From contig CAVZTJ010000015.1 in assembly GCA_963778075.1 (NCBI GenBank), positions 496,001 to 560,000 on the forward strand: a stretch of DNA of 64,000 nucleotides, written 5' to 3'. This document shows positions 8,366 through 16,564 of the stretch, one piece after another. This stretch comes from JASHPR01 sp963778075. GTDB taxonomy: Bacteria > Actinomycetota > Actinomycetes > Streptosporangiales > Streptosporangiaceae. Under the pieces are notes generated by a model that was given only the letters and a program-made list of their open reading frames with translations, had not been told where the DNA came from and made no database searches. Made by a program: the position numbers and the translations under genes. Each line of letters begins with the position of its first letter. Positions within the stretch are counted from its first letter, which is position 1.

Positions 8366-9400
8366 TTACCAGGCGTCCGGCCCGAACGAGTCTTCGGCGT
8401 GCCCGCCAGACTCGCTGAGCAGCTTCATGTCGGCCTCGACCATCATCGTCACCAGCTCCTCGAAGCCAATCTCTGGCTCCCAGCCGAGCTCATCGGCGGC
8501 CTTGGCCGGGTTCGCGCACAGCTGGTCTACCTCGGCGGGCCGGATGAAGGCGGCGTCGGTGACCACGTGGTCCCGCCAGTCGAGGCCCACCACGCCGAAC
8601 GCCAGCTCCACCAGCTCGCCAACGCTGTGCGTGACACCGGTCCCAACCACGTAGTCGGTGGGCTCGTCCCGCACGACCATCAGGTGCATCGCGCGCACGA
8701 AGTCGCCGGCGAACCCCCAGTCCCTGCTGGCGCCCATGTTGCCCAGGCGCACCTGCTTCTCGTAGCCGAGCTTGATCTTGGCGACGCCGAGCGACACCTT
8801 ACGGGTGACGAACTCCGCGCCGCGGCGCGGCGACTCGTGATTGAACAAGATGCCGGACACGGCGAACATCCCGTACGACTCGCGGTAGTTCTGGGTCAGA
8901 TGGTGGCCGTAGGCCTTGGCCACACCGTAGGGGCTGCGCGGATGGAATGGGGTCTGCTCGGTCTGCGGCGACTCCCGCACCTTCCCGAACATCTCCGAGG
9001 ACGACGCCTGGTAGAACCGGATCTGACCGTGCCCAGGGCTGCGCGACCCATTTATCCCGCTGCAGACCCGGATCGCCTCGAGCACCCGGAGCACGCCGAG
9101 CCCGGTGACCTCGCCGGTGAGCTCGGCCTGCTGCCAGGACATCGGCACGTACGAGATCGCGGCCAGATTGTAGACCTCGTCGGGCTGCACCCGCTCGACC
9201 GCCGAGATCAGGCTTCCCTGATCGAGCAAGTCGCCACGGACCAGCCTGACGTCGCCGAGGATCTCGCGCACCCGGCGCACCCGCGGGTTGGCCTGGCCCC
9301 GTACCAGGCCCCAGACCTCGTACCCCTCGGCGAGCAGGTGCTCGGCCAGGTAGGAGCCATCCTGGCCGGTGATGCCGGTGATCAGCGCCCGTTTCGTCAG
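8366..9400 (-). CDS. gmd: GDP-mannose 4,6-dehydratase-like NAD-dependent sugar dehydratase
   Basis: Extended short-chain dehydrogenase (344 aa if started at 9400) closely resembling GDP-mannose 4,6-dehydratase, which makes the GDP-4-keto-6-deoxymannose precursor of fucose/rhamnose-type sugars. The N-terminal NAD loop GITGQDGSYLAEHLL is intact; active-site signatures QASSSEMFG and SPYGVAKAYGHHLTQNYRESYG (Tyr and Lys) follow. No ATG, GTG or TTG precedes the NAD loop in frame back to the stop; the first is GTG 9280, which would delete it. A CTG codon at 9398-9400 lies 6 nt after a GGGGAG ribosome site and gives (M)TKRALITGITG, so a CTG start is proposed. Divergent from the glycosyltransferase gene. 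Confidence 0.88.
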   Translation of the reverse strand: MTKRALITGITGQDGSYLAEHLLAEGYEVWGLVRGQANPRVRRVREILGDVRLVRGDLLDQGSLISAVERVQPDEVYNLAAISYVPMSWQQAELTGEVTGLGVLRVLEAIRVCSGINGSRSPGHGQIRFYQASSSEMFGKVRESPQTEQTPFHPRSPYGVAKAYGHHLTQNYRESYGMFAVSGILFNHESPRRGAEFVTRKVSLGVAKIKLGYEKQVRLGNMGASRDWGFAGDFVRAMHLMVVRDEPTDYVVGTGVTHSVGELVELAFGVVGLDWRDHVVTDAAFIRPAEVDQLCANPAKAADELGWEPEIGFEELVTMMVEADMKLLSESGGHAEDSFGPDAW

Positions 9401-9621
9401 CAGAGTCTCCCCATCGTCCTGGCCGGCCGCGACCGCGGCGGAGCATCGGTCACGTCGCGGCAGCTTACCGACTTAGAAGCCGCACGAGCACCCTCGCGCC
9501 TTTACCTATGGGGCGCAAGAGAACGCAAGATACCGCCTGGTAATATTCGCTGCTTAGGGGGTCACGCGGGCACGCCTTCTAGCATGCTGGCTGCCAGCGG
9601 TTGATGAGGAGGCAAACCTGC

Positions 9622-10926
9622 GTGAGCGCTGTGCCGACCCGGGGAGTAGCCCCCGGACCCCCAGCGAGCGCCGACCGCGCGTTGCGGATCGCGCTGCTCT
9701 CTTACCGGAGCAAGCCGCACTGTGGCGGCCAGGGAATCTATCTGCGGCATCTGTCCCGTGAGCTGGCCGCGCTCGGCCACCACGTCGAAGTGTTCTCCGG
9801 CCAGCCGTATCCCGAGCTCGAGCCGGGCCCGCTGCTGCACGCCTTGCCCAGCCTCGATCTTTACCGGGAGCCCGACCCGTTCCGCACGCCACGGCCGAGC
9901 GAGTACCGAGACTGGATCGACGCGCTCGAGGTCGCCGCGATGTGGACCGCAGCTTTCCCCGAGCCGTTGACGTTCAGCCTGCGCGCGCTGCGCGCGCTGC
10001 GCGCACGCAGCGACGACTTCGACGTCGTCCACGACAACCAGGTCCTCGCCTATGGCATGCTCGGCATCGCCCGCCTCGGCCTGCCGCTGGTCACCAGCAT
10101 CCACCACCCGATCAGCGTGGACCGGCGGATCGAGCTCGCCGCGGCCAAGGGCTTTTCCCGGCTGTCCAAGCGCCGGTGGTACGGGTTCGTCCGGATGCAG
10201 GGCAGGGTTGCCCGCCGCGTCGGCCCGGTGCTCACCGGCTCGGAGTCGTCGCGTGTGGACATCTGCCGCGACTTCCGCGTGCCCCGCTCCAGCGTGCACG
10301 TGATCCCGCTCGGGGTGGACACCCGCCTGTTCCACCCCCGGCAGGCGCCGCGCGTGCCCGGCCGGATCGTTGCCGTGGCCAGTGCCGACTCCCCCGTGAA
10401 AGGCATCTCGACGCTGCTGCGCGCGGTGGCCAAGGTCACCACGGAACGCAACGTTCAGCTGACCGTGGTCGGCAAGCCCTCGCCTGGCGGGCCGACCGAA
10501 CGGCTCGTCGCCGAGCTCGCCCTGGGCGACAAGGCCCGGTTCGTCAGCGGGATCAGCGACAACGAGCTCGCCGAGTTCATCGCGAGCGCTGAGATCGCGG
10601 TGGTGCCGTCGCTCTACGAGGGCTTCTCGCTGCCCGCCGTCGAGCACATGGCGTCGGGCACCCCGCTGATCGCCAGCCGGACCGGGGCGCTGCCGGAGGT
10701 GACCGGCGACGCCGCGCTTCTGGTCACTCCCGGCGACGCCGAAGAACTGGCGGTTGCGCTGCGGCTGCTGCACGACTCGGCCGCGGAGCGGGAGCGGCTT
10801 TCCGCGCTGGCGTTGCGCCGGGTTCAGGAGCGGTTCGCCTGGCCCGCGGTTGCCCGGGCCACCGTTGAGCAGTACCGCTGCGCGATCGAGACGGCCGCGG
10901 CGCGGGCCGGGTCTGCGCCGTGCTGA
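9622..10926 (+). CDS. GT4-family glycosyltransferase
   Basis: GT-B fold retaining glycosyltransferase (434 aa). N-terminal Rossmann half starts LRIALLSYRSKPHCGGQGIYLRHL, typical of acceptor-binding GT4 domains; the C-terminal half has VVGKPSPGGPTERL and the donor-site motif SLYEGFSLPAVEHMASGTPL (E-x7-E). GTG 9622 is preferred because GAGGAGG at 9606-9612 lies 9 nt upstream; TTG 9601 and ATG 9604 precede that ribosome site. It overlaps the downstream methyltransferase by 7 nt, so they are co-translated. Acceptor and sugar unknown; the neighbouring dehydratase suggests a GDP-deoxysugar or mannose donor. Confidence 0.9.
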   Translation: MSAVPTRGVAPGPPASADRALRIALLSYRSKPHCGGQGIYLRHLSRELAALGHHVEVFSGQPYPELEPGPLLHALPSLDLYREPDPFRTPRPSEYRDWIDALEVAAMWTAAFPEPLTFSLRALRALRARSDDFDVVHDNQVLAYGMLGIARLGLPLVTSIHHPISVDRRIELAAAKGFSRLSKRRWYGFVRMQGRVARRVGPVLTGSESSRVDICRDFRVPRSSVHVIPLGVDTRLFHPRQAPRVPGRIVAVASADSPVKGISTLLRAVAKVTTERNVQLTVVGKPSPGGPTERLVAELALGDKARFVSGISDNELAEFIASAEIAVVPSLYEGFSLPAVEHMASGTPLIASRTGALPEVTGDAALLVTPGDAEELAVALRLLHDSAAERERLSALALRRVQERFAWPAVARATVEQYRCAIETAAARAGSAPC

Positions 10927-11720
10927 CCGTCGACTTCTCCCGGTTCCCGGTCGGTCCCGGCGACCGCGTGCTCGACCTGGGCTGCGGCGCCGGCCGGCAC
11001 GCGTTCGAAGCGTTGCGCCGCGGCGCGCACGTGGTAGCGCTGGACACCGACGAGGGCGAGCTGCAGCAGGTGACGAGCATGTTCGCGGCGATGAGCGAGG
11101 CAGGCGAGGTCCCGGCGCGTGCGTCCGCCCGCGTGGTGCTCGCGGACGCCACCGCGATGCCGTTTCCTGACGGGTCCTTTGACCGGGTGATCGCCGCCGA
11201 GGTGCTTGAGCACATTCCGGCCGACCAGGCCGCCATGAACGAGATCGCGCGGGTGCTGCGGCCGGGCGGGGCGGCTGCCGTCACCGTGCCCGCCTGGCTG
11301 CCGGAGAGAATCTGCTGGCGGCTATCCGACGACTACCACACCGTTCCAGGAGGTCACCTGCGGATTTTCACCCGCGGTGAGCTCGAGGCGAAGCTGGCCC
11401 GGGCAGGCCTGTCCGTCGGCGGCCACCATCACGCCCATGCGCTGCACTCGCCGTACTGGTGGCTGAAATGCGCGGTCGGCGTGCATGACGACGACCATCC
11501 GCTGGCCCGTACTTATCACCGGCTGCTGGTCTGGGAAATCATGAAGCAACCGGCAATCATGCGCCTGACCGACCGTGCGCTCAACCCGCTGATCGGCAAG
11601 AGCGTCGTCGTATACGCCGCCAAGCCCGCCGCGAGCGGCGCGGGCACCGGCGCTGGCAGCCCGCGGAAAACGAAAACGACCGGGTCGGCGCGGCCTGAGG
11701 AAGCACATGCGGCAGCCTGA
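10920..11720 (+). CDS. Class I SAM-dependent methyltransferase
   Basis: 266-aa Methyltransf_11-type enzyme. Motif I is VLDLGCGAGRHAFEAL (about 17-32), acidic loop VVALDTDE binds the SAM ribose, DATAMPFPDGSFDRVIAAEVLEHI is motif II/III. The C-terminus (about residues 130-240) is extended and carries HHHAHALHSPYWWLKC, conserved in sugar/lipid-type methyltransferases of such clusters as I recall. The GTG start overlaps the glycosyltransferase stop and its own stop overlaps the next start, so the three genes form one translational unit. Substrate not evident. Confidence 0.88.
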   Translation: MLTVDFSRFPVGPGDRVLDLGCGAGRHAFEALRRGAHVVALDTDEGELQQVTSMFAAMSEAGEVPARASARVVLADATAMPFPDGSFDRVIAAEVLEHIPADQAAMNEIARVLRPGGAAAVTVPAWLPERICWRLSDDYHTVPGGHLRIFTRGELEAKLARAGLSVGGHHHAHALHSPYWWLKCAVGVHDDDHPLARTYHRLLVWEIMKQPAIMRLTDRALNPLIGKSVVVYAAKPAASGAGTGAGSPRKTKTTGSARPEEAHAAA

Positions 11721-12879
11721 GAGCCTGGCCGGCGCGAGCGTCACCAGCTCAAGCCCGGAAAAGGCAGGTGTGGCCGGCGCCAGGCTTCCCTCGGTTCCCG
11801 GGATCCTGACCGCTGACCAGGTGCTGGCGACGGGCAAGAGCATCGCCGCCATGCAGCAGCGCGAGGGCGCGATCGGCTGGCCGGACGGACACGTAGATGC
11901 CTGGAACCACGTCGAGTGCCTGATGGCGCTCAGCGTGTGCGGACTCCGCGGCGCGGCGCGCCGCGGCTACGAGTGGCTGCGGGCGACCCAGCGACCGGAC
12001 GGGTCGTGGCCGAAGTGTGCCGAGGACGGCTCGGTCCTCGATGACGCGGTGGAGAGCAATCACGCCGCTTACTGCGCGGTCGGGGTCTGGCACGAGCTCC
12101 AGGTCACCCGCGACGACGCCTTCGCGCAGCGAATGTGGCCGGTGGCCCGCATGGGGATCGAGTTCGCGCTGGGCCTGCAGCAGCCCCGCGGCGAGATCAT
12201 CTGGCAGCGCCAGGCCGACGGCACGCCTGGCTCCTACGCCCTGCTGACCGGCAGCTCCAGCATGCATCACGCGCTGCGGTGCGCGATCGCGCTCGCCGAG
12301 TACGTCGGCGAGCCGCAGCCGGACTGGGAGCTCGCGGCCGGCCAGCTCGGGCACGCGGTGGCCTGCCACCCCGAGGCCTTCGCCGACAAGAGCACCTTCT
12401 CGATGGACTGGTACTACCCGGTGCTCGGCGGGCCACTGCGCGGCCGCGCCGCGGCCGACCGGCTCGCCGCGGGCTGGGACACGTTCGTGGTACCCGGCCT
12501 CGGCGTCAGGTGCGTCAGCGACCAGCCCTGGGTCACCGGCGCGGAGACGTGCGAGCTCGCGCTGGCGCTCGACGCGATCGGCGATCACTCCCGGGCCCTG
12601 GAGCTGTTCGACGAGATGCAGCACCTGCGCGATCCGGACGGCAGCTACTGGACCGGCTGGCAGTTCGCCAACCGGATGCACTTCCCGAACGAGCAGAGCA
12701 GCTGGACTGCGGCCGCGGTGGTCCTGGCCGCCGACGCGCTGTCCGGGGCCAGTGGGGGATCGGGAATCTTCACCGCCGGTTCCGCGAGGTGGGGCGTTGG
12801 TTCACCGGTCGACGCAGCCGCGTGCGGCTGCGAGCCGGAGAGCGGCCGGCCGCCGGTCCAACCGGCCGGCGCCGTCTGA
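11707..12879 (+). CDS. Prenyltransferase/squalene-cyclase-like alpha-alpha toroid protein
   Basis: 390-aa soluble protein built of helical repeats like those of terpene cyclases and prenyltransferases: WLRATQRPDGSWPK and YWTGWQFANRMHFPNEQSSWTAA carry the QW-like pattern. I see neither the DxDD acid motif of squalene-hopene cyclase nor a zinc-binding set of a protein prenyltransferase, so it may be a sugar-processing or binding toroid (the fold is shared with glycosidases such as GH-type alpha/alpha barrels). Start ATG 11707 overlaps the methyltransferase by 14 nt. Residues after about 340 are low-complexity Gly/Ala/Pro-rich and probably disordered. Confidence 0.75.
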   Translation: MRQPESLAGASVTSSSPEKAGVAGARLPSVPGILTADQVLATGKSIAAMQQREGAIGWPDGHVDAWNHVECLMALSVCGLRGAARRGYEWLRATQRPDGSWPKCAEDGSVLDDAVESNHAAYCAVGVWHELQVTRDDAFAQRMWPVARMGIEFALGLQQPRGEIIWQRQADGTPGSYALLTGSSSMHHALRCAIALAEYVGEPQPDWELAAGQLGHAVACHPEAFADKSTFSMDWYYPVLGGPLRGRAAADRLAAGWDTFVVPGLGVRCVSDQPWVTGAETCELALALDAIGDHSRALELFDEMQHLRDPDGSYWTGWQFANRMHFPNEQSSWTAAAVVLAADALSGASGGSGIFTAGSARWGVGSPVDAAACGCEPESGRPPVQPAGAV

Positions 12880-12919
12880 GCCGCGCCACCATCCGCCGCG
12901 ACCCTGCGGGCGGGTTCGG

Positions 12920-13564
12920 TCAGCCGATACCTTCACCGACGCGCTCCAGCACCCGCAGCGAGCCCTCTACCCGAACCTCAGCGAACCCGCCCGACTTCAG
13001 CGCGCGCTGATAGATCCGGTACGGAGCCTGGCCGCCGTCGGCCGGGTCAGGGAAGACGTCGTGGATGGCCAGCGCGCCGCCGACCGCCACCCACGGCGCC
13101 CAGCCCTCGTAGTCGGTCGTGGCCGCGGCATCGGTATGCCCGCCGTCGATGAACAGCATCCCGAGCGGCGTCCGCCACAGCCCCGCAACATCGGCGGACC
13201 TGCCCACGATCGCGATCACGTGCTCTTCCAGGCCGGTCGCCGCGAGCGTGGACCTGAAGTGCGGCAGCGTGTCCAGCCGCCCCGTCGCCGGATCCACCAG
13301 GCCGGGATCGTGGTACTCCCAGCCCGCCTGATTTTCCTCCGACCCGTGATGGTGATCGACGGTGACCACGAACTGGCCCGCCTCGCGGACGGCAGCCGCC
13401 AGGTAGATCGTCGACTTGCCGCAGTAGGTTCCGATCTCGGCGACCGGACCCTGCGGCGCATACACCATGGCGGTCTCGTAGAGCGCCAGACCCTCGGGCG
13501 GCGGCATGAAACCCCGGGCCGACTCGGCCATTCCGGCGAGGTCCGCGGGGAAGCTCTGTTGCAT
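12920..13564 (-). CDS. Class I SAM-dependent methyltransferase (Methyltransf_24 type)
   Basis: 214-aa enzyme with VAEIGTYCGKSTIYLAAA as SAM motif I, an unusually His-rich acidic loop VVTVDHHHGSEENQAGWEY, and MLFIDGGHTDAAATTDYEGW, the metal-dependent-O-methyltransferase-like segment of the Methyltransf_24 family. It reads convergently to the toroid gene and belongs by context to the glycosyltransferase cluster. ATG 13564 (MQQSFPADLAGM) is chosen; the frame stays open far upstream but that part is low complexity and antisense to the ferredoxin gene. Confidence 0.85.
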   Translation of the reverse strand: MQQSFPADLAGMAESARGFMPPPEGLALYETAMVYAPQGPVAEIGTYCGKSTIYLAAAVREAGQFVVTVDHHHGSEENQAGWEYHDPGLVDPATGRLDTLPHFRSTLAATGLEEHVIAIVGRSADVAGLWRTPLGMLFIDGGHTDAAATTDYEGWAPWVAVGGALAIHDVFPDPADGGQAPYRIYQRALKSGGFAEVRVEGSLRVLERVGEGIG

Positions 13565-13647
13565 GCCCGCTAGTGTCTCGCCTCGCGCTTGCCCGCGCGC
13601 ACCGGGACATGCTCTACTCCGAACTACACCGAATCCCAGGGAGACAC

Positions 13648-13839
13648 GTGAAGGTTTCAGTCGACCGGGACGCCTGCGAGGCGAACGCGGTCTGCGCAGG
13701 CCTCGTGCCCGAGGTTTTCGAGGTAGACGACGAGGACGAGCTGCACATCCTGGTGACCGAGGTCCCGCCAGGCCTCGCCGACGCTGTGCGGCACGCCGTG
13801 AATTCCTGCCCAAAGGCCGCCCTCCGCCTGGAGGAGTAA
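13648..13839 (+). CDS. Small 3Fe-4S ferredoxin
   Basis: 63-aa one-electron carrier. It has the spaced cysteines of single-cluster actinobacterial ferredoxins: C10-x5-C16 (CEANAVC) and C54-P (CPKAAL). The residue in the middle of the first motif (Asn13) replaces the fourth Cys, indicating a 3Fe-4S cluster, as in cytochrome P450 partner ferredoxins; no P450 is present in this window. GTG 13648 is selected because AGGGAG lies just upstream and the protein then starts VKVSVDRDAC; longer frames add non-conserved sequence. Confidence 0.9.
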   Translation: MKVSVDRDACEANAVCAGLVPEVFEVDDEDELHILVTEVPPGLADAVRHAVNSCPKAALRLEE

Positions 13840-13910
13840 CCCCGGCCAGCCCGCTGCTCTGGCCGCCACCCCCCGGCCAGCCCGCTGCTCCGGCCGCCAC
13901 CCCCGGCCAC
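13840..13910. repeat. 31-bp tandem duplication between convergent genes
   Basis: Two almost identical 31-bp units (13840-13870 and 13871-13901, one mismatch) plus the start of a third lie between the ferredoxin and the Mn-efflux genes. The units are GC-rich (CCCCGGCCAGCCCGCTGCTC...). No hairpin with a T-run is seen. Confidence 0.75.
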
Positions 13911-13922
13911 CCAGGCAAGCGG

Positions 13923-14501
13923 TTAGCTTAAGGCGCCGCCGGCGATGGCGGCGCCGACCACGATGAGGATCAGGCCGCTCACCTGCTCGCTGCGCTGACC
14001 GGCCCAGCGGCCGAGCAGGCCGCCGAGTTCCAGGCCTGCAAGCGACATCGCCACGCTTACCGCGCCGATCAGGATCGCGCCCGTCAGGATATCGACCTGG
14101 TACGTGCCAAGCGCGAAGCCGACGACCAGGTTGTCCAGGCTGAGCACGAACCCGCTGATCAGGAGGCGACCGAGCCGGGAGGGGGGGACGGCCGGGGCGG
14201 CCGCGGGCTGCGGCGATTCGCCCGTCGCGCGCTTGCGGCTGTCACGCAGCGACCGCACCAGGCCAAACGCGCCGACGACCATCAGCAAGATCGCGCCCGG
14301 CCAGCGCACCGCCTGGCCGAGATCGCTGGCGATTCGCTGGCCGATCAGCAGGCCGACTATTGGCATCCCGGACTCGAAGACGCCGAAGACCAGGCTCACC
14401 TGCAACCGCGTCTTCGCGGTCACGCCCGTCACACCGATACCGATAGACGCGGCCAGGTTAGACAGTCCTACCGCAACCGCAGCAAGCAAGAGTGCGATCA
14501 C
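13923..14501 (-). CDS. MntP-like manganese efflux pump
   Basis: 192-aa membrane protein with six hydrophobic segments in two inverted halves, the layout of the MntP (PF02659) family that exports Mn(II). The second half has LSLDNLVVGFALG with the expected Asp; in the first half the matching motif is GLSNLAASIGIG, with Ser where Asp is usual, so ion specificity may differ. GTG 14501 (VIALLLAAVAVGLSN) gives the family length; the frame is open 36 codons further upstream but through repetitive sequence. Confidence 0.82.
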   Translation of the reverse strand: MIALLLAAVAVGLSNLAASIGIGVTGVTAKTRLQVSLVFGVFESGMPIVGLLIGQRIASDLGQAVRWPGAILLMVVGAFGLVRSLRDSRKRATGESPQPAAAPAVPPSRLGRLLISGFVLSLDNLVVGFALGTYQVDILTGAILIGAVSVAMSLAGLELGGLLGRWAGQRSEQVSGLILIVVGAAIAGGALS

Positions 14502-14555
14502 ACATTCACGATAACCGGCCACATCTTCGGCGGATAGGCGCCCGGTGGCCGCTTC

Positions 14556-14720
14556 GGCCCAGGCCAGGCCCAGGCCAGGCCCAGGCCAGGGCGCGGCCAC
14601 GTAGACCATGGCCTGCGTTGGCAGCCGCGGCTTAGCGCAGCCACGTACGCCATGGCCCGCCTTGACCGCCGCGGCTTAGCGCGGCCACGTCCACCATGGC
14701 GCGTTGGCGGCCGCCGCTTA
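14556..14720. repeat. Composite tandem repeat: 11 bp x3 followed by 44 bp x3
   Basis: Three exact 11-bp units (GGCCCAGGCCA, 14556-14588) are followed by three ~44-bp units (14591-14634, 14635-14678, 14679-14720; the last is 42 bp). Each 44-bp unit contains CCACGT..CCATGGC and ends GCTTA, so on the minus strand each supplies a TAA and an ATG. The array covers the 3' end of the ABM monooxygenase gene and the region upstream of the Mn pump. Confidence 0.8.
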
Positions 14721-14985
14721 GATGTGCCATGACTTCGTAAGTTTCGAGGTGCGGCGGCGTCAGCCAGGAGGCCGGCAGTCCCTCGTCCCGGATGCCGGCC
14801 GGCATCTGCTCGCGGGTCTCCCACAGCGAGATGACTACGACCTTGCCTGTTTCAGCGTCGGCAAGCAGGTAGAAGCCCTTGAACCCAGGCTGCTGGCTGG
14901 CGCCGGGAAGCTGTTCCCGGCCAAGGCCTATGACGCTGTCGAACCCGTCGGGTCCTGTCTGGGCTGTGATCACACGTGCGAACAT
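14632..14985 (-). CDS. Antibiotic-biosynthesis-monooxygenase (ABM) domain protein
   Basis: 117-aa protein of the small ferredoxin-like ABM fold: MFARVITAQTG..., PGFKGFYLLADAETGKVVVISLWETREQM is the typical core strand pair. Such proteins include cofactor-less quinol oxygenases and heme-degrading enzymes, but no specific role can be assigned. ATG 14985 follows GCAGGAGAACGAA. The last ~30 residues are encoded by the 44-bp tandem repeats; the ancestral end was probably near residue 85. Confidence 0.75.
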   Translation of the reverse strand: MFARVITAQTGPDGFDSVIGLGREQLPGASQQPGFKGFYLLADAETGKVVVISLWETREQMPAGIRDEGLPASWLTPPHLETYEVMAHLSGGRQRAMVDVAALSRGGQGGPWRTWLR

Positions 14986-15021
14986 TTCGTTCTCCTGCGA
15001 GGTCTGGAAGGTGACAGTGGT

Positions 15022-15969
15022 CTAGCCGTGCCCGGCGCTCCGAGACAGCCCAGCTGCGCTGTCTGGGAATCCCAGGTCGGCGATCAGGTGGTACGCGATG
15101 CGCTCGATTGCCGCCTCGGCCTCCGGGGTCTCCGGTGCCGTGGCCGGAAAGGCGTGCACAGCGCCCTCGGTGACGTCAAGGGTTGCGGGCACCCCGGCCA
15201 GCCGCGCCCGTTCGATCAGCCGTCGCGCATCGTCGATCAGCCGCTCGGTGCTGCCGACCTCGATGTGCACCGCTGGCAGCCCGGACCAGTCCGCGTAGAG
15301 CGGCGACACCAGCGGTGCTGCTGGATCCTGGCCCGGCGGAAGGTAGTCGCGCACCGCTTCCGCGAACTGGCGGGCGTCGCGGGCCAGGGGATCGCGGCCG
15401 CCGGAATCCGAAATCGCCGGGCTGTTCAGGGTGAGATCGGTGAGGGGGGACAGGGCGAACACCGACGCTGGCAGCGGCAGGCCGCTCTCCCTTACGGCCG
15501 TGAGTGCCGCCAGGGCCAGGGTGCCGCCGCCGATCGACTCGCCGCCGAACGCGATCGACGCGGCCGCGTGCCCGGCGTCCAGCAACCCGCGGTAGCTGGC
15601 GATCACGTCGTCGAGCGCGGCAGGGAACGGGTGCTCCGGTGCCAGCCGGTAGTCGAGCACGGCGATCCTTGCCTTGGCGGCTCGGGAGAGCCGCCCCGCG
15701 AACTGCAGGGAACCGCGCGGCGAGCCGGCGCGGAAGCCGCCGCCGTGGCAGTGCAGAACCACCCGGCCGGCCGGGACGTCCTCGGCCCAGACCCATTCAG
15801 CGGCGACCCCGCCGAGCGTCGTTTCCTCGAGCCGTACGTCTTCGCCGGGAGGGCGCCGGGCGAGGAGAGCGTCATGCATGGCCCGGTGCTGTTCAACCGT
15901 CAGGCTCCCGTCCTGTGGGAGGTGATCGCGCAAGGCGTCGATGAAGGCCAGCATCTGCTCGCTCGGCAT
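15022..15969 (-). CDS. Alpha/beta hydrolase, HSL-type esterase/lipase
   Basis: 315-aa esterase of the hormone-sensitive-lipase group. It shows the oxyanion-hole motif HCHGGGFRAGS near residue 75, the nucleophile elbow GGESIGGG (Ser in G-x-S-x-G form, about 145), an acid region (HIEVGSTERLIDD) and a C-terminal catalytic His in GAVHAFPA. It is divergent from a MarR repressor gene with a strong dyad between them, so it is probably the repressor's target. Substrate: short-chain esters, inferred. Confidence 0.9.
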   Translation of the reverse strand: MPSEQMLAFIDALRDHLPQDGSLTVEQHRAMHDALLARRPPGEDVRLEETTLGGVAAEWVWAEDVPAGRVVLHCHGGGFRAGSPRGSLQFAGRLSRAAKARIAVLDYRLAPEHPFPAALDDVIASYRGLLDAGHAAASIAFGGESIGGGTLALAALTAVRESGLPLPASVFALSPLTDLTLNSPAISDSGGRDPLARDARQFAEAVRDYLPPGQDPAAPLVSPLYADWSGLPAVHIEVGSTERLIDDARRLIERARLAGVPATLDVTEGAVHAFPATAPETPEAEAAIERIAYHLIADLGFPDSAAGLSRSAGHG

Positions 15970-16004
15970 GGCCCTCTCCTCTCGGGTAGCGGCAGGTTCA
16001 GTAA

Positions 16005-16050
16005 GATTCGCATACCAATATTCGCGATGTCAAATATTGGCATCGCAATC
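16005..16050. promoter_or_regulatory. 46-bp dyad, probable MarR operator
   Basis: Perfect inverted arms CCAATATT (16015-16022) and AATATTGG (16033-16040), 10 nt apart, extended outward to GATTcGCATa / tGCGATgAATC-type partial symmetry over 16005-16050. The AT-rich dyad stands out in GC-rich DNA and lies between the divergent esterase and MarR genes, 36-60 nt from both starts, where a repressor would block both promoters. Confidence 0.75.
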
Positions 16051-16063
16051 CTGCGCCCCTACG

Positions 16064-16549
16064 ATGAGCGCCATGCCCGATCTAGCCGAGACCCGCGAGA
16101 TAGTCGGCCTGCTCGTCGCGCTCGTCGGCCAGACGGCCACGCAGATGTCGCAGTGCGCCGAGCAGTGCGGGCTGTCCGTGGTCCAGGCGTCGGCGCTGCT
16201 GCAGATCGACGACAGCATGTCCATGCGCGAGCTGTCGGCCCGGCTCGGCGGCCACGCCTCTACCGCCACCGGGATCGCCGACCGTCTCGCCGCCCGCGGC
16301 CTGGTCGAACGGCGTGAAGACGCCGGCGACCGGCGGGTGAAGCGGGTGGAACTCACCGCGGAAGGCGCCGCGACCAGACGACAGCTCGTGGCGTGCATGG
16401 AGTCAACCCGCACGCCGTTCGCGCGGCTGTCCACTGCTCAGCGCAGGCAACTGCACGACCTGCTGCTTGCCGCCATCGAGCCAGGGACCGAGCTGATCCA
16501 GGCACAGCGCCAGGCGGCCCGGATCCTCGGCTCGATCGAGCTGGACTGA
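16064..16549 (+). CDS. MarR-family transcriptional regulator
   Basis: 161-aa winged-helix regulator: dimer helices at both ends, SMRELSARLGGHASTATGIADRLAARGLV as helix-turn-helix, and the wing ERREDAGDRRVKRVELT with the Asp-Arg-Arg typical of MarR. ATG 16064 and ATG 16073 are both possible. It likely represses itself and the divergent esterase through the 16005-16050 dyad. A Cys pair in the N-terminus (MSQCAEQCGLS) could sense oxidants; this is inference. Confidence 0.9.
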   Translation: MSAMPDLAETREIVGLLVALVGQTATQMSQCAEQCGLSVVQASALLQIDDSMSMRELSARLGGHASTATGIADRLAARGLVERREDAGDRRVKRVELTAEGAATRRQLVACMESTRTPFARLSTAQRRQLHDLLLAAIEPGTELIQAQRQAARILGSIELD

Positions 16550-16564
16550 GCGGCGGGCTGCGCC

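Noticed and set aside
9562..10773. 403-codon minus-strand frame
   Set aside because: Antisense shadow of the GT4 gene with no recognisable domain.
13573..13647. Extended N-terminus for the ferredoxin
   Set aside because: Not conserved, and a good ribosome site exists at GTG 13648.
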